A DNA stretch of 64,000 bases from Paenibacillus sp. DCT19 (GCF_003268635.1 NZ_CP029639.1:3731501-3795500), one strand, 5' to 3'; numbered from the stretch's first letter, positions 16,771 through 25,770 are shown. Notes: a model not told the origin generated them from the sequence alone. Numbers and translations are program-made.

Positions 16771-17022
16771 TTAGTCCGATTCTACGTTTGAGTTGCCTTT
16801 ATTTTGTCTGTAACGAAAAATGGCAAATGGTAGATTAATGATTCCAGCAATAAAAGGAGACACAATAGATATCCATTGAGGTATGGTAGGATATATCGGT
16901 TTTCCATCTCCCACAGGTCCTACTTTAGGTTGGTTACTGTCCCACAATCCATATAAGAGACCAATAGGAGGCAGTAATATGCAAATTACACTTGCAACGA
17001 TATGTAACACATATTTGTTCAT
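16771..17022 (-). CDS. Small two-helix membrane protein
   Basis: The 83-residue product starts at ATG 17022, chosen because GGAGGGG lies just upstream; an earlier in-frame ATG at 17037 overlaps the SD. Two hydrophobic segments (about 3-24 and 47-70) flank a polar loop (DSNQPKVGPVGDGKPIYP). The family is not recognised. It is the first gene of a three-gene minus-strand cluster with the DUF3221 lipoprotein and the 244-residue protein. Confidence 0.6.
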   Translation of the reverse strand: MNKYVLHIVASVICILLPPIGLLYGLWDSNQPKVGPVGDGKPIYPTIPQWISIVSPFIAGIINLPFAIFRYRQNKGNSNVESD

Positions 17023-17194
17023 TCCTAGCCCCTCCATCCTATATATTCATGCCTGAACCCTTTTTAAATTATACGTTATTTGAAAGTTAGAAGTTACACT
17101 AATTTGTGATATACACCATAAAAAGGATATTCAAAATTCCTTCTATTTTCTTTCTATAGTGCTAGTTTACAAACTTTTCTCAACGAAACAAAAA

Positions 17195-17217
17195 AAAGCC
17201 GCTAAATATAGCGACTT
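17195..17217 (-). terminator. GCCGCTA-type terminator
   Basis: AAGCCGCTA/TATAGCGACTT hairpin with an eight-base T run on the minus strand. It ends the hydrolase transcript whose stop is at 17277. Confidence 0.8.
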
Positions 17218-17276
17218 CGATAAGTTACTCATATCATATAGTATCATGTTCTTGTCCTGAACAAAGAGCATTATCA

Positions 17277-18596
17277 CTATGGCTTTTTGATCATTTCCAC
17301 GCCTTCAAATGCGAGGCTCTCCAGATCCAATGTCTTGTTTAACAGATAATTATCAAAAAATGCTTTTGTATACGAAGTAAGAATATCGCGCTGCTCCATA
17401 GCGTCCCGGGCTCCTCTGGAGCCTAAGTCTGTAGTCGTAAACATGGAATCCGAGAAATCGCCATGTGTCACTTGATCAATAATGGCAAAGTAGGTATCCT
17501 CGCTGTTGGATTCAAGAAGAAAAGCATTCGTATTGTATGCAAGTACTGTGCCGAGCTGCATGAAAGGCTTTTTCAGATCGCTGTCCAGCGCACCTACCAT
17601 ATTTCCATCCAGATTTACACTACCGACGAAACGGTCATCGTCACGACTAACAATTGCCGCTGTCGTTCCACCAAACGAATGTCCAAATACTCCCATGCCG
17701 ATATCCAACTGCAATCTACCTTCAAACAAAGATTCTATGTCACCCGCATTCATAGCGTACAGTCGATCTGCTACATGTCTAATGTCTTCGCTCTGTAAAA
17801 CGGCATATTTCGCAAATTCGACGGCTTGAGGCGCCGATGTTAATTGACGTGACGTCTTGATCGCTTGTTCTTCTCCTAACTTCTCGGTCATGATTTGCGG
17901 CTGTGGCATGATGAGAGAGGCCACTTCCATACTGTAAGCCGTCAAGTCTTCCATAAACTTTTCTGTCATAGCAACCGTTCGTCCATCCTTCAGTTTGTAA
18001 ACACCGCTTTCTGCATGTCCGATAGATACCACGATATAGCCAGCGCTTGCCAGGTCTTGGGCAAACACAGTACCTTGCTGCGGATAAGCGCCCGCACCAT
18101 GGCTGAAGAATAGAACGGGATATTGCGTTTCCTGCTTAGACAAGGCCAGATCATCGTATGACCACGTCTTAAAATTCGAATCAAAAAGCTGCTCGCCTAG
18201 TGGAGCGCCTATTTTCACAAGAAGCTCATTTCTCAGAGAATGAAACTCAGGAAAAGCATATTCTGCCGTTGATTTGTCTTCACTACTGTCGGACGGATAA
18301 AAAAATAACGCTGTTAATTCCCTTTCCGATTGGTCGGATGCGGTGTACTTGAAGTCCATCTGTGTCCGTCCCACCGTATAATTGCCGATTGGTTTCGGAA
18401 ATTCTTTGTAGATCGAACCCTCTTTAGTTTCCATATCCAAAGATTCCTCCTTTTTCAATTGGCTGTTGTTTTCTGGTTTCGTCACGTCTTCCTTCGCAAA
18501 GTTCTCCTTAGTGGGAGTCCCGTTATTCGCAACACAAGCAGATAGCAGGACTAGTGCGAAAGCTGTTGTCAGGATTATTGTCACTAGTTTTTTCAT
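17277..18596 (-). CDS. Lipoprotein alpha/beta hydrolase, PAF-acetylhydrolase-like
   Basis: I start at ATG 18596, seven bases after GGAGG; ATG 18599 is also possible. A lipoprotein signal (MKKLVTIILTTAFALVLLSAC) is followed by a Lys/Glu/Asn-rich linker and an alpha/beta hydrolase domain. The oxyanion region is VLFFSHGAGAYPQQ, the nucleophile is the Ser in FGHSFGG, the acid is probably in VNLDGN, and the catalytic His is in VTHGDFSD. The arrangement matches the platelet-activating-factor acetylhydrolase/dienelactone-hydrolase-like group, acting on oxidised lipids or esters outside the cell. The two-component system is encoded just upstream. Confidence 0.85.
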   Translation of the reverse strand: MKKLVTIILTTAFALVLLSACVANNGTPTKENFAKEDVTKPENNSQLKKEESLDMETKEGSIYKEFPKPIGNYTVGRTQMDFKYTASDQSERELTALFFYPSDSSEDKSTAEYAFPEFHSLRNELLVKIGAPLGEQLFDSNFKTWSYDDLALSKQETQYPVLFFSHGAGAYPQQGTVFAQDLASAGYIVVSIGHAESGVYKLKDGRTVAMTEKFMEDLTAYSMEVASLIMPQPQIMTEKLGEEQAIKTSRQLTSAPQAVEFAKYAVLQSEDIRHVADRLYAMNAGDIESLFEGRLQLDIGMGVFGHSFGGTTAAIVSRDDDRFVGSVNLDGNMVGALDSDLKKPFMQLGTVLAYNTNAFLLESNSEDTYFAIIDQVTHGDFSDSMFTTTDLGSRGARDAMEQRDILTSYTKAFFDNYLLNKTLDLESLAFEGVEMIKKP

Positions 18597-18730
18597 CATT
18601 TCTCCTCCATTTGAAATCTCTTGTACTACTGCATCTATCATAATTGGAGGAGAACGAAAAAAAATCGTACAAAAGGGCAATCCCCAAATGTACGATCGGG
18701 CAAATTCAGACAAGCTTCTTTACAGTTTGA

Positions 18731-19381
18731 TTAAAAATGTAGAATGCCCCACTCCACCGCGACAGCAACCGCCTGCGGTCTCGAGTCGACCCCCAACTTA
18801 TTGTAAATTGTAGTTAAATGAGCTTTTACGGTGCGTTCAGATATCCCCATTTCTAAACCAATCTCTTTACTTCGAGATCCACGTGCAATGGCTTGAAGCA
18901 CAATCAGCTCCTTGTCGGTAATAGATATGTTGGCCGTAGTAGATGGTACTGTCGTCTTTTCAAAGGTCTGTTTAGCGAATACTTTGTCAGTGATCTCCGG
19001 AAGCAACAGCGTTTCTCCCCGCATCGCTGCTTCAATGGAACGGAATATCATCTCTCTCCCCGTATCCTTTAGCAAATAACCTTTTGCGCCCAACGCCAGT
19101 CCACGAATCATCATGTCGTCTTCATTATATGTAGTCAAGATAATAACCGGCATATCATGTCCTTTTTCTTTAAGTCCAGTCATGGTGGCTAAGCCATCCA
19201 GCTTAGGCATGTTAAGATCTAATAGTATAATGTCCGGACTATAAGCATCCGCCAGTTGGAGCGCTTCCACACCATTGGAAGCTTCTGCGACTACCGTGTA
19301 CCTTGAATTGGTTTCCAGGATCAGCTTAAGTCCCTCGCGAACGACCAGATGGTCATCTGCTATCAGAATCCTGATTGTCAT
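18731..19381 (-). CDS. NarL/FixJ-family response regulator
   Basis: The 216-residue protein has a receiver domain with phospho-acceptor D55 (IILLDLNMPKLDG), acidic pocket DD at 9-10, and T/K switch residues in VIILTTYNEDD and GAKGYLLKD. A LuxR-type helix-turn-helix (ELIVLQAIARGSRSKEIGLE, SERTVKAHLTTIYNKLGV) follows at about 150-210. Its ATG overlaps the stop of the kinase gene by four bases (ATGA), so the pair is translationally coupled. The downstream lipoprotein hydrolase is a candidate target. Confidence 0.95.
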   Translation of the reverse strand: MTIRILIADDHLVVREGLKLILETNSRYTVVAEASNGVEALQLADAYSPDIILLDLNMPKLDGLATMTGLKEKGHDMPVIILTTYNEDDMMIRGLALGAKGYLLKDTGREMIFRSIEAAMRGETLLLPEITDKVFAKQTFEKTTVPSTTANISITDKELIVLQAIARGSRSKEIGLEMGISERTVKAHLTTIYNKLGVDSRPQAVAVAVEWGILHF

Positions 19382-20601
19382 AAGTTAATATCCTCCTGAT
19401 ATAATGGAATGTTAACCATCACACGGGTGCCTTGCGACCCGCTATTAATGCTGATATCACCACCCATAATTCTGACCCGTTCAGTCAAACCAATTAAACC
19501 ATAGCTGCCGAATTGCTTCTTGATCACTCGGGTATCAAAACCTATCCCATCATCCGTTATCCTTAGCTCAATCTTATTTTCACCTGCAACAACCGCAACC
19601 TCTACGTTTGCAGCACGAGCGTGTTTGGCTGTATTAGCCAGGCATTCCCGGATGATCAGCAAACTATGCTCGTGAATCAGCTTCGGTACTAGCGGATCGT
19701 GTAGCGATAATTGGGTGGAGATCTGAATCCCTGTCGTATGCGTGAAATGTTCAACTTCAGCCTGCACTGCTTTGGATATGTCTATGGCCTCTGCGGCATG
19801 CGAACGCAAATTGTCAATGGCGCTTCTTGCTTCGGAGAGAGCACGTTTGGCGTGGGCTTTGGACAACTGAACAATTTCATGAGCGCGATGTGTATTACTG
19901 TTCTCCAAATGAGCATCCACGGCATCCAGTTGCATAATCAGACCTGCCAGCCCCTGTGCTAAGGTATCATGGAGATCACGAGCCATTCGCTGGCGCTCGT
20001 TGGCAATCGTTAGCGCCTCCACCTGCCTATGCGCAATTTCTAATTCCCGCAAAAACGACTGGGTTTGCCATTTAGCACGAACTTGCTTATAAAACAAAGA
20101 AGCATAACCTATCACAAAAAACGTTACAAAAAAGAGTGAAGGCAATGTGGTTAACAAATCCTCAGTCGTTCGGAGCCAAACTAGTGAAAACAGAACTCCA
20201 TAAAAAGCAGAAACCCATAAAACCTTAACCCGTTCCGCATACACCCCTATACTTTGCCCGACCAAAGCTGTTAATAGACTTATAAAGATGATGGGATGAG
20301 TGCTAGGCATGATAGCTACACAACCCAGGACGATCAATCCTTGCACCACAAAATATACCCAGTGTCTCCGATCCACAATGCTCCCGGCATACCAATGTAG
20401 CAAAATGTGGATCAGCATAAGACCTGTAAACATAATCAATTCAAACGCTGTGGGAAACCCGGGAAACTGAGAGAACAAGGCAGACACATAAATCAGAGTG
20501 ACCCAGATTAAAGCAGGCTGACGAGAATCAAGCAGTACATTTTGGATGGCTAATCTTGAGCTTATTTGCTGTTGGTTTTTTACATCATTCTGTTCGCCCA
20601 T
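19378..20601 (-). CDS. NarL-type sensor histidine kinase
   Basis: The 407-residue kinase has about five or six N-terminal membrane helices (residues 30-172) with no large external domain. These are followed by a short coiled linker and a HisKA_3 dimerisation domain with phospho-acceptor H211 in MARDLHDTLAQGLAG. The HATPase domain shows RECLANTAKHARA (N box), ITDDGIGFD (G1), and SYGLIGLTERVRIMGG. The lack of an extracellular sensor domain suggests membrane or intramembrane stress sensing, as in LiaS/DesK-like kinases. It forms an operon with the response regulator. Confidence 0.95.
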   Translation of the reverse strand: MGEQNDVKNQQQISSRLAIQNVLLDSRQPALIWVTLIYVSALFSQFPGFPTAFELIMFTGLMLIHILLHWYAGSIVDRRHWVYFVVQGLIVLGCVAIMPSTHPIIFISLLTALVGQSIGVYAERVKVLWVSAFYGVLFSLVWLRTTEDLLTTLPSLFFVTFFVIGYASLFYKQVRAKWQTQSFLRELEIAHRQVEALTIANERQRMARDLHDTLAQGLAGLIMQLDAVDAHLENSNTHRAHEIVQLSKAHAKRALSEARSAIDNLRSHAAEAIDISKAVQAEVEHFTHTTGIQISTQLSLHDPLVPKLIHEHSLLIIRECLANTAKHARAANVEVAVVAGENKIELRITDDGIGFDTRVIKKQFGSYGLIGLTERVRIMGGDISINSGSQGTRVMVNIPLYQEDINL

Positions 20602-20689
20602 CGTACCTCACCTCCAAGGCCGCTTTCAAACAATCCATATTAATTTAACTCTTCTACCCTATATTAAAATTAAGCAATGCAAGAGTCCA

Positions 20690-20866
20690 TTACAAATCCC
20701 CTGCCTTATTTGTTTGTCTAAAGATAAAATGGTCACCAGGATCCCAGACGTGCAGATGATCAGCGCAGTACTTTTCAAAAAAATTTGCTTACCATTAACG
20801 TCAACATTATTTTGGATCAGAGAAACCCATGATTCATCAGCACTTCTTCTAGTAACTTGAAAGAAA
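20690..20866 (-). pseudogene. Possible gene remnant after the eutB-like gene
   Basis: Between the eutB-like stop and the kinase gene, the minus strand has an open stretch NINYFFQVTRRSADESWVS followed by LIQNNVDVNGKQIFLKSTA. After a one-base shift it continues ADHLHVWDPGDHFIFRQTNK and stops at 20690. The sequence is protein-like in composition and strand pattern but I cannot name a family. No start region is present. Confidence 0.3.
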
Positions 20867-20869
20867 TAA

Positions 20870-21832
20870 TTAATATTTAGACAAAATATCCGTTAATACA
20901 TTTCCATCAATGTTCCCACCACTTATAACAAGTGCTACATTTCTACCTCCAATACGTTCTTTATAATCCATAATAGCCGCAACTGTTGTAGCGCTCCCAG
21001 CTTCAACGATGTATTTTTCTTCTTTGGCCATAAAACTAACTGCTTTGGCGATTGAGCGTTCAGACACTGCGATAAAATCATCTACGTAATACTTAGCCAT
21101 CTCGAAGCTCAATTTTCCGACTCCACCAAGTAGCGCGTCACACAATGACTCTTCGTTCGGATATTCTTCATAGAAGATGTGATCCTCGTAAGATTTCAAC
21201 ATAGCCGGGCATGCCTCTGTTTGAACGCCAACAATACGAATTGACGGATTGATCGATTTTGCAGCAACAGCAATACCCGTTATAAGGCCACCTCCGCCTA
21301 TGGGGACTACGATTGTATCAATATCTTTGTTTTGCTCTAGTATTTCAATAGCTACCGTCCCTTGCCCACCATAAATTTCTGGATCGCTATAATATGCATC
21401 GATATAGGTTAGACCCTGTTCATTAATATATTTCATGCCTAACACATGAGCCTCGTCAAAATCTTTACCTAATTTCATTACTTCTGATCCGAAATAATTA
21501 ATTTTATCAATTTTACTTTGGGGTGTTGATTCTGGGACGATTACAACAACATTATTTATTCCAAGAATTGATGCAGCGTAGCTTACAGCACTTCCATGGT
21601 TACCTGAGGAGATTGCAGCAACACCACAGTTTCTTTCTTCTTCAGTTAGCGTCATCATTTTATTTAGAGCCCCTCGGATTTTAAAGCTCTTTGCTCGCTG
21701 AAGAGACTCCAGTTTGAAAAAAAATCTACTATCGTCATCACCTAGATAAAAGGACTCTTCAAGTGGTGTTTTCATTACATAGTTCCTGATTCGATCATAG
21801 GCATTTATTACATGTTCATAGCTAAAAGTCAT
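20870..21832 (-). CDS. eutB: Threonine dehydratase-like PLP enzyme (EutB-like)
   Basis: I start at ATG 21832 (SD AGGGAG), giving 320 residues. It is a fold-type II PLP enzyme: the Schiff-base Lys is K51 in SFKIRGALNK, the substrate loop is AISSGNHGSAVSYAA and the phosphate loop is VPIGGGGLITG. There is no C-terminal ACT regulatory domain, so it is the short catabolic type. It is encoded 13 bases after an ornithine-cyclodeaminase-like gene. That pairing occurs in ectoine/hydroxyectoine catabolism (EutB-EutC) and in other diamino-acid pathways. Threo-3-hydroxyaspartate or threonine ammonia-lyase activity is the main alternative. Confidence 0.7.
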   Translation of the reverse strand: MTFSYEHVINAYDRIRNYVMKTPLEESFYLGDDDSRFFFKLESLQRAKSFKIRGALNKMMTLTEEERNCGVAAISSGNHGSAVSYAASILGINNVVVIVPESTPQSKIDKINYFGSEVMKLGKDFDEAHVLGMKYINEQGLTYIDAYYSDPEIYGGQGTVAIEILEQNKDIDTIVVPIGGGGLITGIAVAAKSINPSIRIVGVQTEACPAMLKSYEDHIFYEEYPNEESLCDALLGGVGKLSFEMAKYYVDDFIAVSERSIAKAVSFMAKEEKYIVEAGSATTVAAIMDYKERIGGRNVALVISGGNIDGNVLTDILSKY

Positions 21833-21845
21833 TTCTAATGCTCCC

Positions 21846-22850
21846 TTAGATTTCAGATTTAACTCCAAGATTTTTTCCCTCAGCAGCCTGTAATGCCATT
21901 TTTGCTGCATAGATATCCAAGATTGCCATACCCGTAGCATCAAAGACTGTAATTTGTTCGTTACTGGTTCTTCCCTTTATTTTTCCTAGAATCACATCAC
22001 CAATTTCACCACGTAAATCCCCCTCTGTAATCGCTCCTTCTTTAAGTGGGATTTCAATCTCACCGACTTGCTTACAGTGTTCTTGATCATCCAAGAAAAG
22101 GCAGGCTTCCGAGATCAGGCTTGATTCAATCTCCTGTTTTCCAGCCATATCTGCACCGATGCAAGAAATATGTGTGCCTTGTTTTACCCATTCCCTCTTA
22201 ATGATTGGCGATCTGGATGCCGTTACAGTAATGATGATATCACTGCGTTTCACTGCTTGTTCCAAGGAGTTTACTTCCTCAAATTTAACTTTCTCTACGT
22301 TCATCCCAAATTCGATTTGCAGTCTATGTGGGATAGCATCAACAAATTGTTTTAATTTCGCTTTGTCCCTACCTGCAACCTGGATCATTCTTAACGTAGG
22401 GAGAGCAAACAAAGCACATGCTATTTGAAAAATAGCTTGGTTACCAGATCCCACAACAAGTAGATTTTCAGATTCTTTTCTAGCTAAGTATTTAGCACCA
22501 ATTGCTCCTGAAGCTCCTGTCCGGATGCCTGTAATATATGCAGCCTCGGTTATTCCTACAGTTTTACCTGTTTCAGCATCGAAAACGGTGATTAGTCCCA
22601 TGAGAGTCGGCATCTGCTTTGCTTCATTATCAGCGAACCATGTAACTGTCTTATGTCCGAATACCTTATCGCTCTTGAGATACCCTGATTTGATGTCCAT
22701 ATCTGCCTTACCCGGCTCAAAATCATAAAAGATTGTTGGCCAAGTCTCCGTGTTATTTTCACTTTTAGCTTGGTACACCGTCTCAACAAGATGGATGGCT
22801 TGTTGAACATTCAATACTTGTCTAACATCTCTATCACTTAAAAATCGCAT
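21846..22850 (-). CDS. eutC: Ornithine cyclodeaminase/mu-crystallin family protein (EutC-like)
   Basis: The 334-residue protein has an N-terminal substrate domain (KSGYLKSDKVFGHKTVTW, with conserved Lys) and a Rossmann NAD(H) domain starting ENLLVVGSGNQA. It continues through IIITVTASRSPIIKREWV and CIGADMAGKQEIE. The family interconverts amino and imino acids; in EutC-type proteins the substrate is linked to ectoine breakdown. It is the first gene of a two-gene operon with the eutB-like gene. A long terminator-like hairpin immediately before its SD suggests attenuation. Confidence 0.7.
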   Translation of the reverse strand: MRFLSDRDVRQVLNVQQAIHLVETVYQAKSENNTETWPTIFYDFEPGKADMDIKSGYLKSDKVFGHKTVTWFADNEAKQMPTLMGLITVFDAETGKTVGITEAAYITGIRTGASGAIGAKYLARKESENLLVVGSGNQAIFQIACALFALPTLRMIQVAGRDKAKLKQFVDAIPHRLQIEFGMNVEKVKFEEVNSLEQAVKRSDIIITVTASRSPIIKREWVKQGTHISCIGADMAGKQEIESSLISEACLFLDDQEHCKQVGEIEIPLKEGAITEGDLRGEIGDVILGKIKGRTSNEQITVFDATGMAILDIYAAKMALQAAEGKNLGVKSEI

Positions 22851-22875
22851 CCGTCATACTACCTCCACATCAAAG

Positions 22876-22973
22876 AATTAAAAAAGCATTGAATCTCATC
22901 CCTCCTACATTCATAGGCCCTAACGGGAATAAGACTCAATGCTTTAAAATCGTTTTTACCCGGGGATAAAAAC
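22876..22973 (-). promoter_or_regulatory. Attenuator-like leader of the eutC-eutB-like operon
   Basis: Reading the minus strand, a palindrome GTTTTTA..TAAAAAC (22973-22952) is followed by a 20-base stem. Its arms are 22945-22925 and 22902-22883, with two or three mismatches and a 22-base loop, and it ends in GCTTTTTTAA. The terminator sits directly before the SD of the first gene. This is the layout of a transcription attenuator or riboswitch. No T-box or other known riboswitch consensus is recognisable. Confidence 0.55.
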
Positions 22974-23107
22974 AAGCATGATATTTATTTGTAGATTTAT
23001 AATATCTAAATGATGTCGAGATTACAACAATAATTTGATAGATATTAACGAGCGAATTCCTAATTATACCTTATTCACAAAATGAAGCTTAGCCCTTCCA
23101 CTACGTT

Positions 23108-23737
23108 TTATATCTCAATATTTAACGTATTTTTACTAGCATTTAATTGCAAGGTTGCGCCTAATCCTTTAATAGATTGTACTGGAATGTAAGTTACACC
23201 ATTAACTACTTTTGGAGCTGTGCTTAATGTAACAGCCTTACCGTTATAAAATGCAGTTTTACTTCCAATCGTAAGGGTAACCTTGAATTTATCTTTTGTC
23301 AGACCGATCGTTGCAGTATCCGGATCGTATGTAAATGTAGCATCTAATGCATCTGCAATGTCTCGTAAAGGAAGCAAATTACTCCCTTGATATTGTACAG
23401 GCTTATTCGTGAAATCTACTTTTTGGTCATTAACATATACTTTCAATGAAGATTCCGTATATTGTGGTTTAGTTTCTTTGGGTTTTGCTGGGGTTGTTTT
23501 TTTGGAAGACGATGAGGATGAACTACCCGATGATTTGGAACTTGAAGAAGATGAGGATGATGAGCTACCGCCATTGTGATAATGATACTGTCCGTACTCT
23601 AGTCCCCATTTGGAACAATTTGTCCAACACGTATGCCCTCCATTCGAATCTGTCCTTCCCGGATGAGCAAATACACTTGTTGCACTCGTTAAAAGAAACA
23701 GAGATAACACAGAAGTTACAAGTACCTTTTTGTTCAT
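23108..23737 (-). CDS. Secreted YHYH / copper-amine-oxidase-N (stalk) domain protein
   Basis: I start at ATG 23737 with SD AAGGGAG. A signal peptide (MNKKVLVTSVLSLFLLTSATSVFA) precedes the YHYH module, HPGRTDSNGGHTCWTNCSKW to YGQYHYHNGG, with its Cys and His residues. A long Ser/Lys low-complexity linker follows (about 60-85). The C-terminal half is a stalk domain (LKVYVNDQKVDFTNKPVQYQ, LPLRDIADALDATF, VNGVTYIPVQSI) common on Paenibacillus/Bacillus exported proteins. The role is probably cell-wall attached or extracellular; the YHYH motif is found in competence- and spore-linked proteins. Confidence 0.85.
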   Translation of the reverse strand: MNKKVLVTSVLSLFLLTSATSVFAHPGRTDSNGGHTCWTNCSKWGLEYGQYHYHNGGSSSSSSSSSSKSSGSSSSSSSKKTTPAKPKETKPQYTESSLKVYVNDQKVDFTNKPVQYQGSNLLPLRDIADALDATFTYDPDTATIGLTKDKFKVTLTIGSKTAFYNGKAVTLSTAPKVVNGVTYIPVQSIKGLGATLQLNASKNTLNIEI

Positions 23738-23888
23738 TTCTAACACTCCCTTAACTGGTTCAATTTTCCTATGTATCATAACATATAATATACACACCTA
23801 CTAGATATCAACCAAATCAGCAATTAGACAATGTTTTTATACCTTCGGCTCAAGACTGGCACTGGCACTTTAACTTGTACTTTAGAAT

Positions 23889-23915
23889 AAAAAAAGCCGC
23901 TAATTAGCGACTTTT
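23889..23915 (-). terminator. GCCGCTA-type terminator
   Basis: AAGCCGCTA/TTAGCGACTT hairpin with a seven-base T run on the minus strand, ending the TetR gene at 23930. Confidence 0.8.
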
Positions 23916-23929
23916 GTGCAGTATCCGAA

Positions 23930-24619
23930 TTAATGATCTGCCTTTCCTTCTGAGAAACGGGTAACTATAAAGTTATTGTAGTAGCCGTCCAAGTAACTTA
24001 GCATGGTTTTCCGAACATCTTCCCTGAAATTGCGCTGAAGACCGTCCAGTCCATTCTGTTTAATGATCTCGACAACCTCCTCAGGCAACGTTGCAGTTAG
24101 TTTACAGCCCGTCATAATGGACGCCTCAGCCTGTAATATTTCCATTACGTCCTCAGGAGTCACGGCTTCGAATTCACATATGATCGTCACCAGAGCAGTC
24201 ATACGTTTATAGAGATCGAGCTTATGATTTAACATGGTTTCTGCATCCACGTTCTTCTCGAACACGGCTGTACGCATCGATTCCAGTTTGACATAAAGTG
24301 GATTATCGTCAACTAATTCCATCAGCTCATCCATCAGCAGAGTTTTGAAGTCCTCAAAACTTCGTACAGGCATACGTAATACCATCTCACCCAAACGATC
24401 CAGCCTTTTCACGTATTCTCTGCACAATACACTGAAAAACAATGCTTCTTTTGTTTTGAAATACACAAATAAAATTCCATTGGACATCCCCATCTGCTTG
24501 GCGATATCAGACATCTTAATTTTATCATATTCCAATTCAAGAAACATTTCGGCTGCTTTATCCATAATAGCCTTCGCTTTAAGGGCTTTTGCCTCGGGGG
24601 TCATTGCACGTTTCGCCAT
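23930..24619 (-). CDS. TetR-family regulator
   Basis: I start at ATG 24619, nine bases after GGAGTG. The 229-residue protein has a TetR_N helix-turn-helix (KAIMDKAAEMFLELEYDKIK, MSDIAKQMGMSNGILFVYFK, TKEALFFSVL) and a helical ligand domain. It is monocistronic with no adjacent transporter, so its target is not obvious. Upstream, TAAACGTTTTAAAA near 24650 contains a short palindrome that may be its operator. Confidence 0.85.
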   Translation of the reverse strand: MAKRAMTPEAKALKAKAIMDKAAEMFLELEYDKIKMSDIAKQMGMSNGILFVYFKTKEALFFSVLCREYVKRLDRLGEMVLRMPVRSFEDFKTLLMDELMELVDDNPLYVKLESMRTAVFEKNVDAETMLNHKLDLYKRMTALVTIICEFEAVTPEDVMEILQAEASIMTGCKLTATLPEEVVEIIKQNGLDGLQRNFREDVRKTMLSYLDGYYNNFIVTRFSEGKADH

Positions 24620-24706
24620 AATGTCTATCACTCCATTCAACATCATTTTAAAACGTTTATTAACCCAGAGTCAAAATTAAACAACTCCAAATAAAAATTA
24701 CAACAA

Positions 24707-24738
24707 AAGCAGACACCACCTTAGGGCAGTGTCTGCTT
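24707..24738 (-). terminator. Terminator hairpin
   Basis: AAGCAGACAC (24707-24716) pairs perfectly with GTGTCTGCTT (24729-24738) and is followed by TTTTG on the minus strand. It ends the truncated PTS gene. Confidence 0.75.
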
Positions 24739-24764
24739 GTATACAGGAGATCATTATTCCGATG

Positions 24765-25457
24765 CTAAGGTGTAATGGTAATCATAGGTGAACCTGAAAC
24801 TATTTCTCGTTCCTTCGGTTTGTCAGTCAACGTAATCGATGAATAGGATGAACTGTTTGTTACAATAACAGGGGTAATCAGTTCAAATCCATGTTCCTTG
24901 ATCAAGGATAAGTCCACCTCCATCAACACATCTCCAACGTTAACGACGTCACCCTCCTTCACTTGAAGAGTGAAGCCTTCTCCTTTCATTTTGACGGTAT
25001 CCATTCCTACATGGATCAAGATCTCCTCTCCCTGATCTCCAAGAATAGCAATCGCATGTTTGGACTTGGTCACAGTAGCGATAACGCCGTTAACTGGAGA
25101 AACCACAGTTCCGTTGGATGGGATGATTGCGACACCTTTTCCCATTGCACCACTTGAAAATGCCTCATCTGTCACCTCAGACAAGTGAACGAGCTGACCA
25201 GACATCGGACTGTGAACGATGATATGAGAACTTGTTAAATCTGAATGCCCTACGTTCTGTGGAGGAATGGAAACGACCTCATTCGTAGCTGGTGACTTCT
25301 TGTTGGTACCCCAGATATACGTCAAAACAAAACCTAACAATAGACCTACTATCATTTCTAGCAAATATCCATAAAATCCAATATCAATACCAGCTGGGTT
25401 AATGACGCCAGTTATAGCAAATATGCCAGATGGAACAAACGCGTAAACTTTGAACAA
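24765..25457 (-). pseudogene. Beta-glucoside PTS EIIABC, only the last helix and EIIA left
   Basis: The 230-residue open frame begins in the middle of a protein. It has the last membrane segment of a glucose/beta-glucoside-type EIIC (GFYGYLLEMIVGLLLGFVLTYIWG) and a complete EIIA domain (VHSPMSGQLVHLSEVTDEAF, with the phosphorylatable His in EILIHVGMDTV). The EIIB domain and nearly all of EIIC, about 400 residues, are missing. The 5' edge at about 25455 coincides with the broken 5' edge of a DUF3221 gene on the other strand. A residual EIIA could still be made from the TTG at 25457 if transcribed, but there is no SD. Confidence 0.8.
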
Positions 25458-25648
25458 GTGATGACTCTAAACAACAATATATACTTGCAACTACAGGAAT
25501 TCGGTTTACTGCCGAAATTGGTGATAAAGTTAGGGTTTGGATGACAGGTATGTACGAAGAGAGTAATCCAATTCAAGGTGAAGCAATAAACATTGAAAAA
25601 TTCAGTGAGCATATTCGCCTGGTCTGTACAATCTTAATTCGTAAATAA
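25452..25648 (+). pseudogene. DUF3221 protein, C-terminal fragment
   Basis: After an in-frame stop at 25451, the plus strand encodes TSDDSKQQYILATTGIRF and TAEIGDKVRVWMTGMYEES, then NPIQGEAINIEKF, and stops at 25648. GDKVRVW..G...ES.P.QG is the DUF3221 C-terminal signature. The signal peptide and first half are missing at the same junction that cuts the PTS gene. Confidence 0.6.
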
Positions 25649-25653
25649 AAAGC

Positions 25654-25688
25654 AACAAACGCAGCTCATCTTTACAGCTGCGTTTGTT
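25654..25688. terminator. Hairpin after the DUF3221 fragment
   Basis: AACAAACGCAGCT and AGCTGCGTTTGTT form a 13-base perfect stem with a nine-base loop. The plus-strand T run is weak, and A-rich sequence precedes it. Confidence 0.65.
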
Positions 25689-25770
25689 CATTATTCTACA
25701 ACTTGTTTGCTTCTGACAACCGATACAGATACATTAATGAACTACACGTTATTCAAAAAGTCCGACAAGA

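Noticed and set aside
20546..20860. 104-codon plus-strand frame between kinase and eutB-like genes
   Set aside because: It has no SD and no protein-like motifs; the minus strand of the same interval looks more like a gene remnant.
22876..22973. T-box leader for the eutC-like operon
   Set aside because: No AGGGTGGNACCGCG-type T-box sequence or specifier-loop layout is present.
23519..23580. Ser-codon repeat tract in the YHYH protein as a CRISPR or DNA repeat
   Set aside because: It encodes a normal low-complexity linker, with no regular spacer structure.
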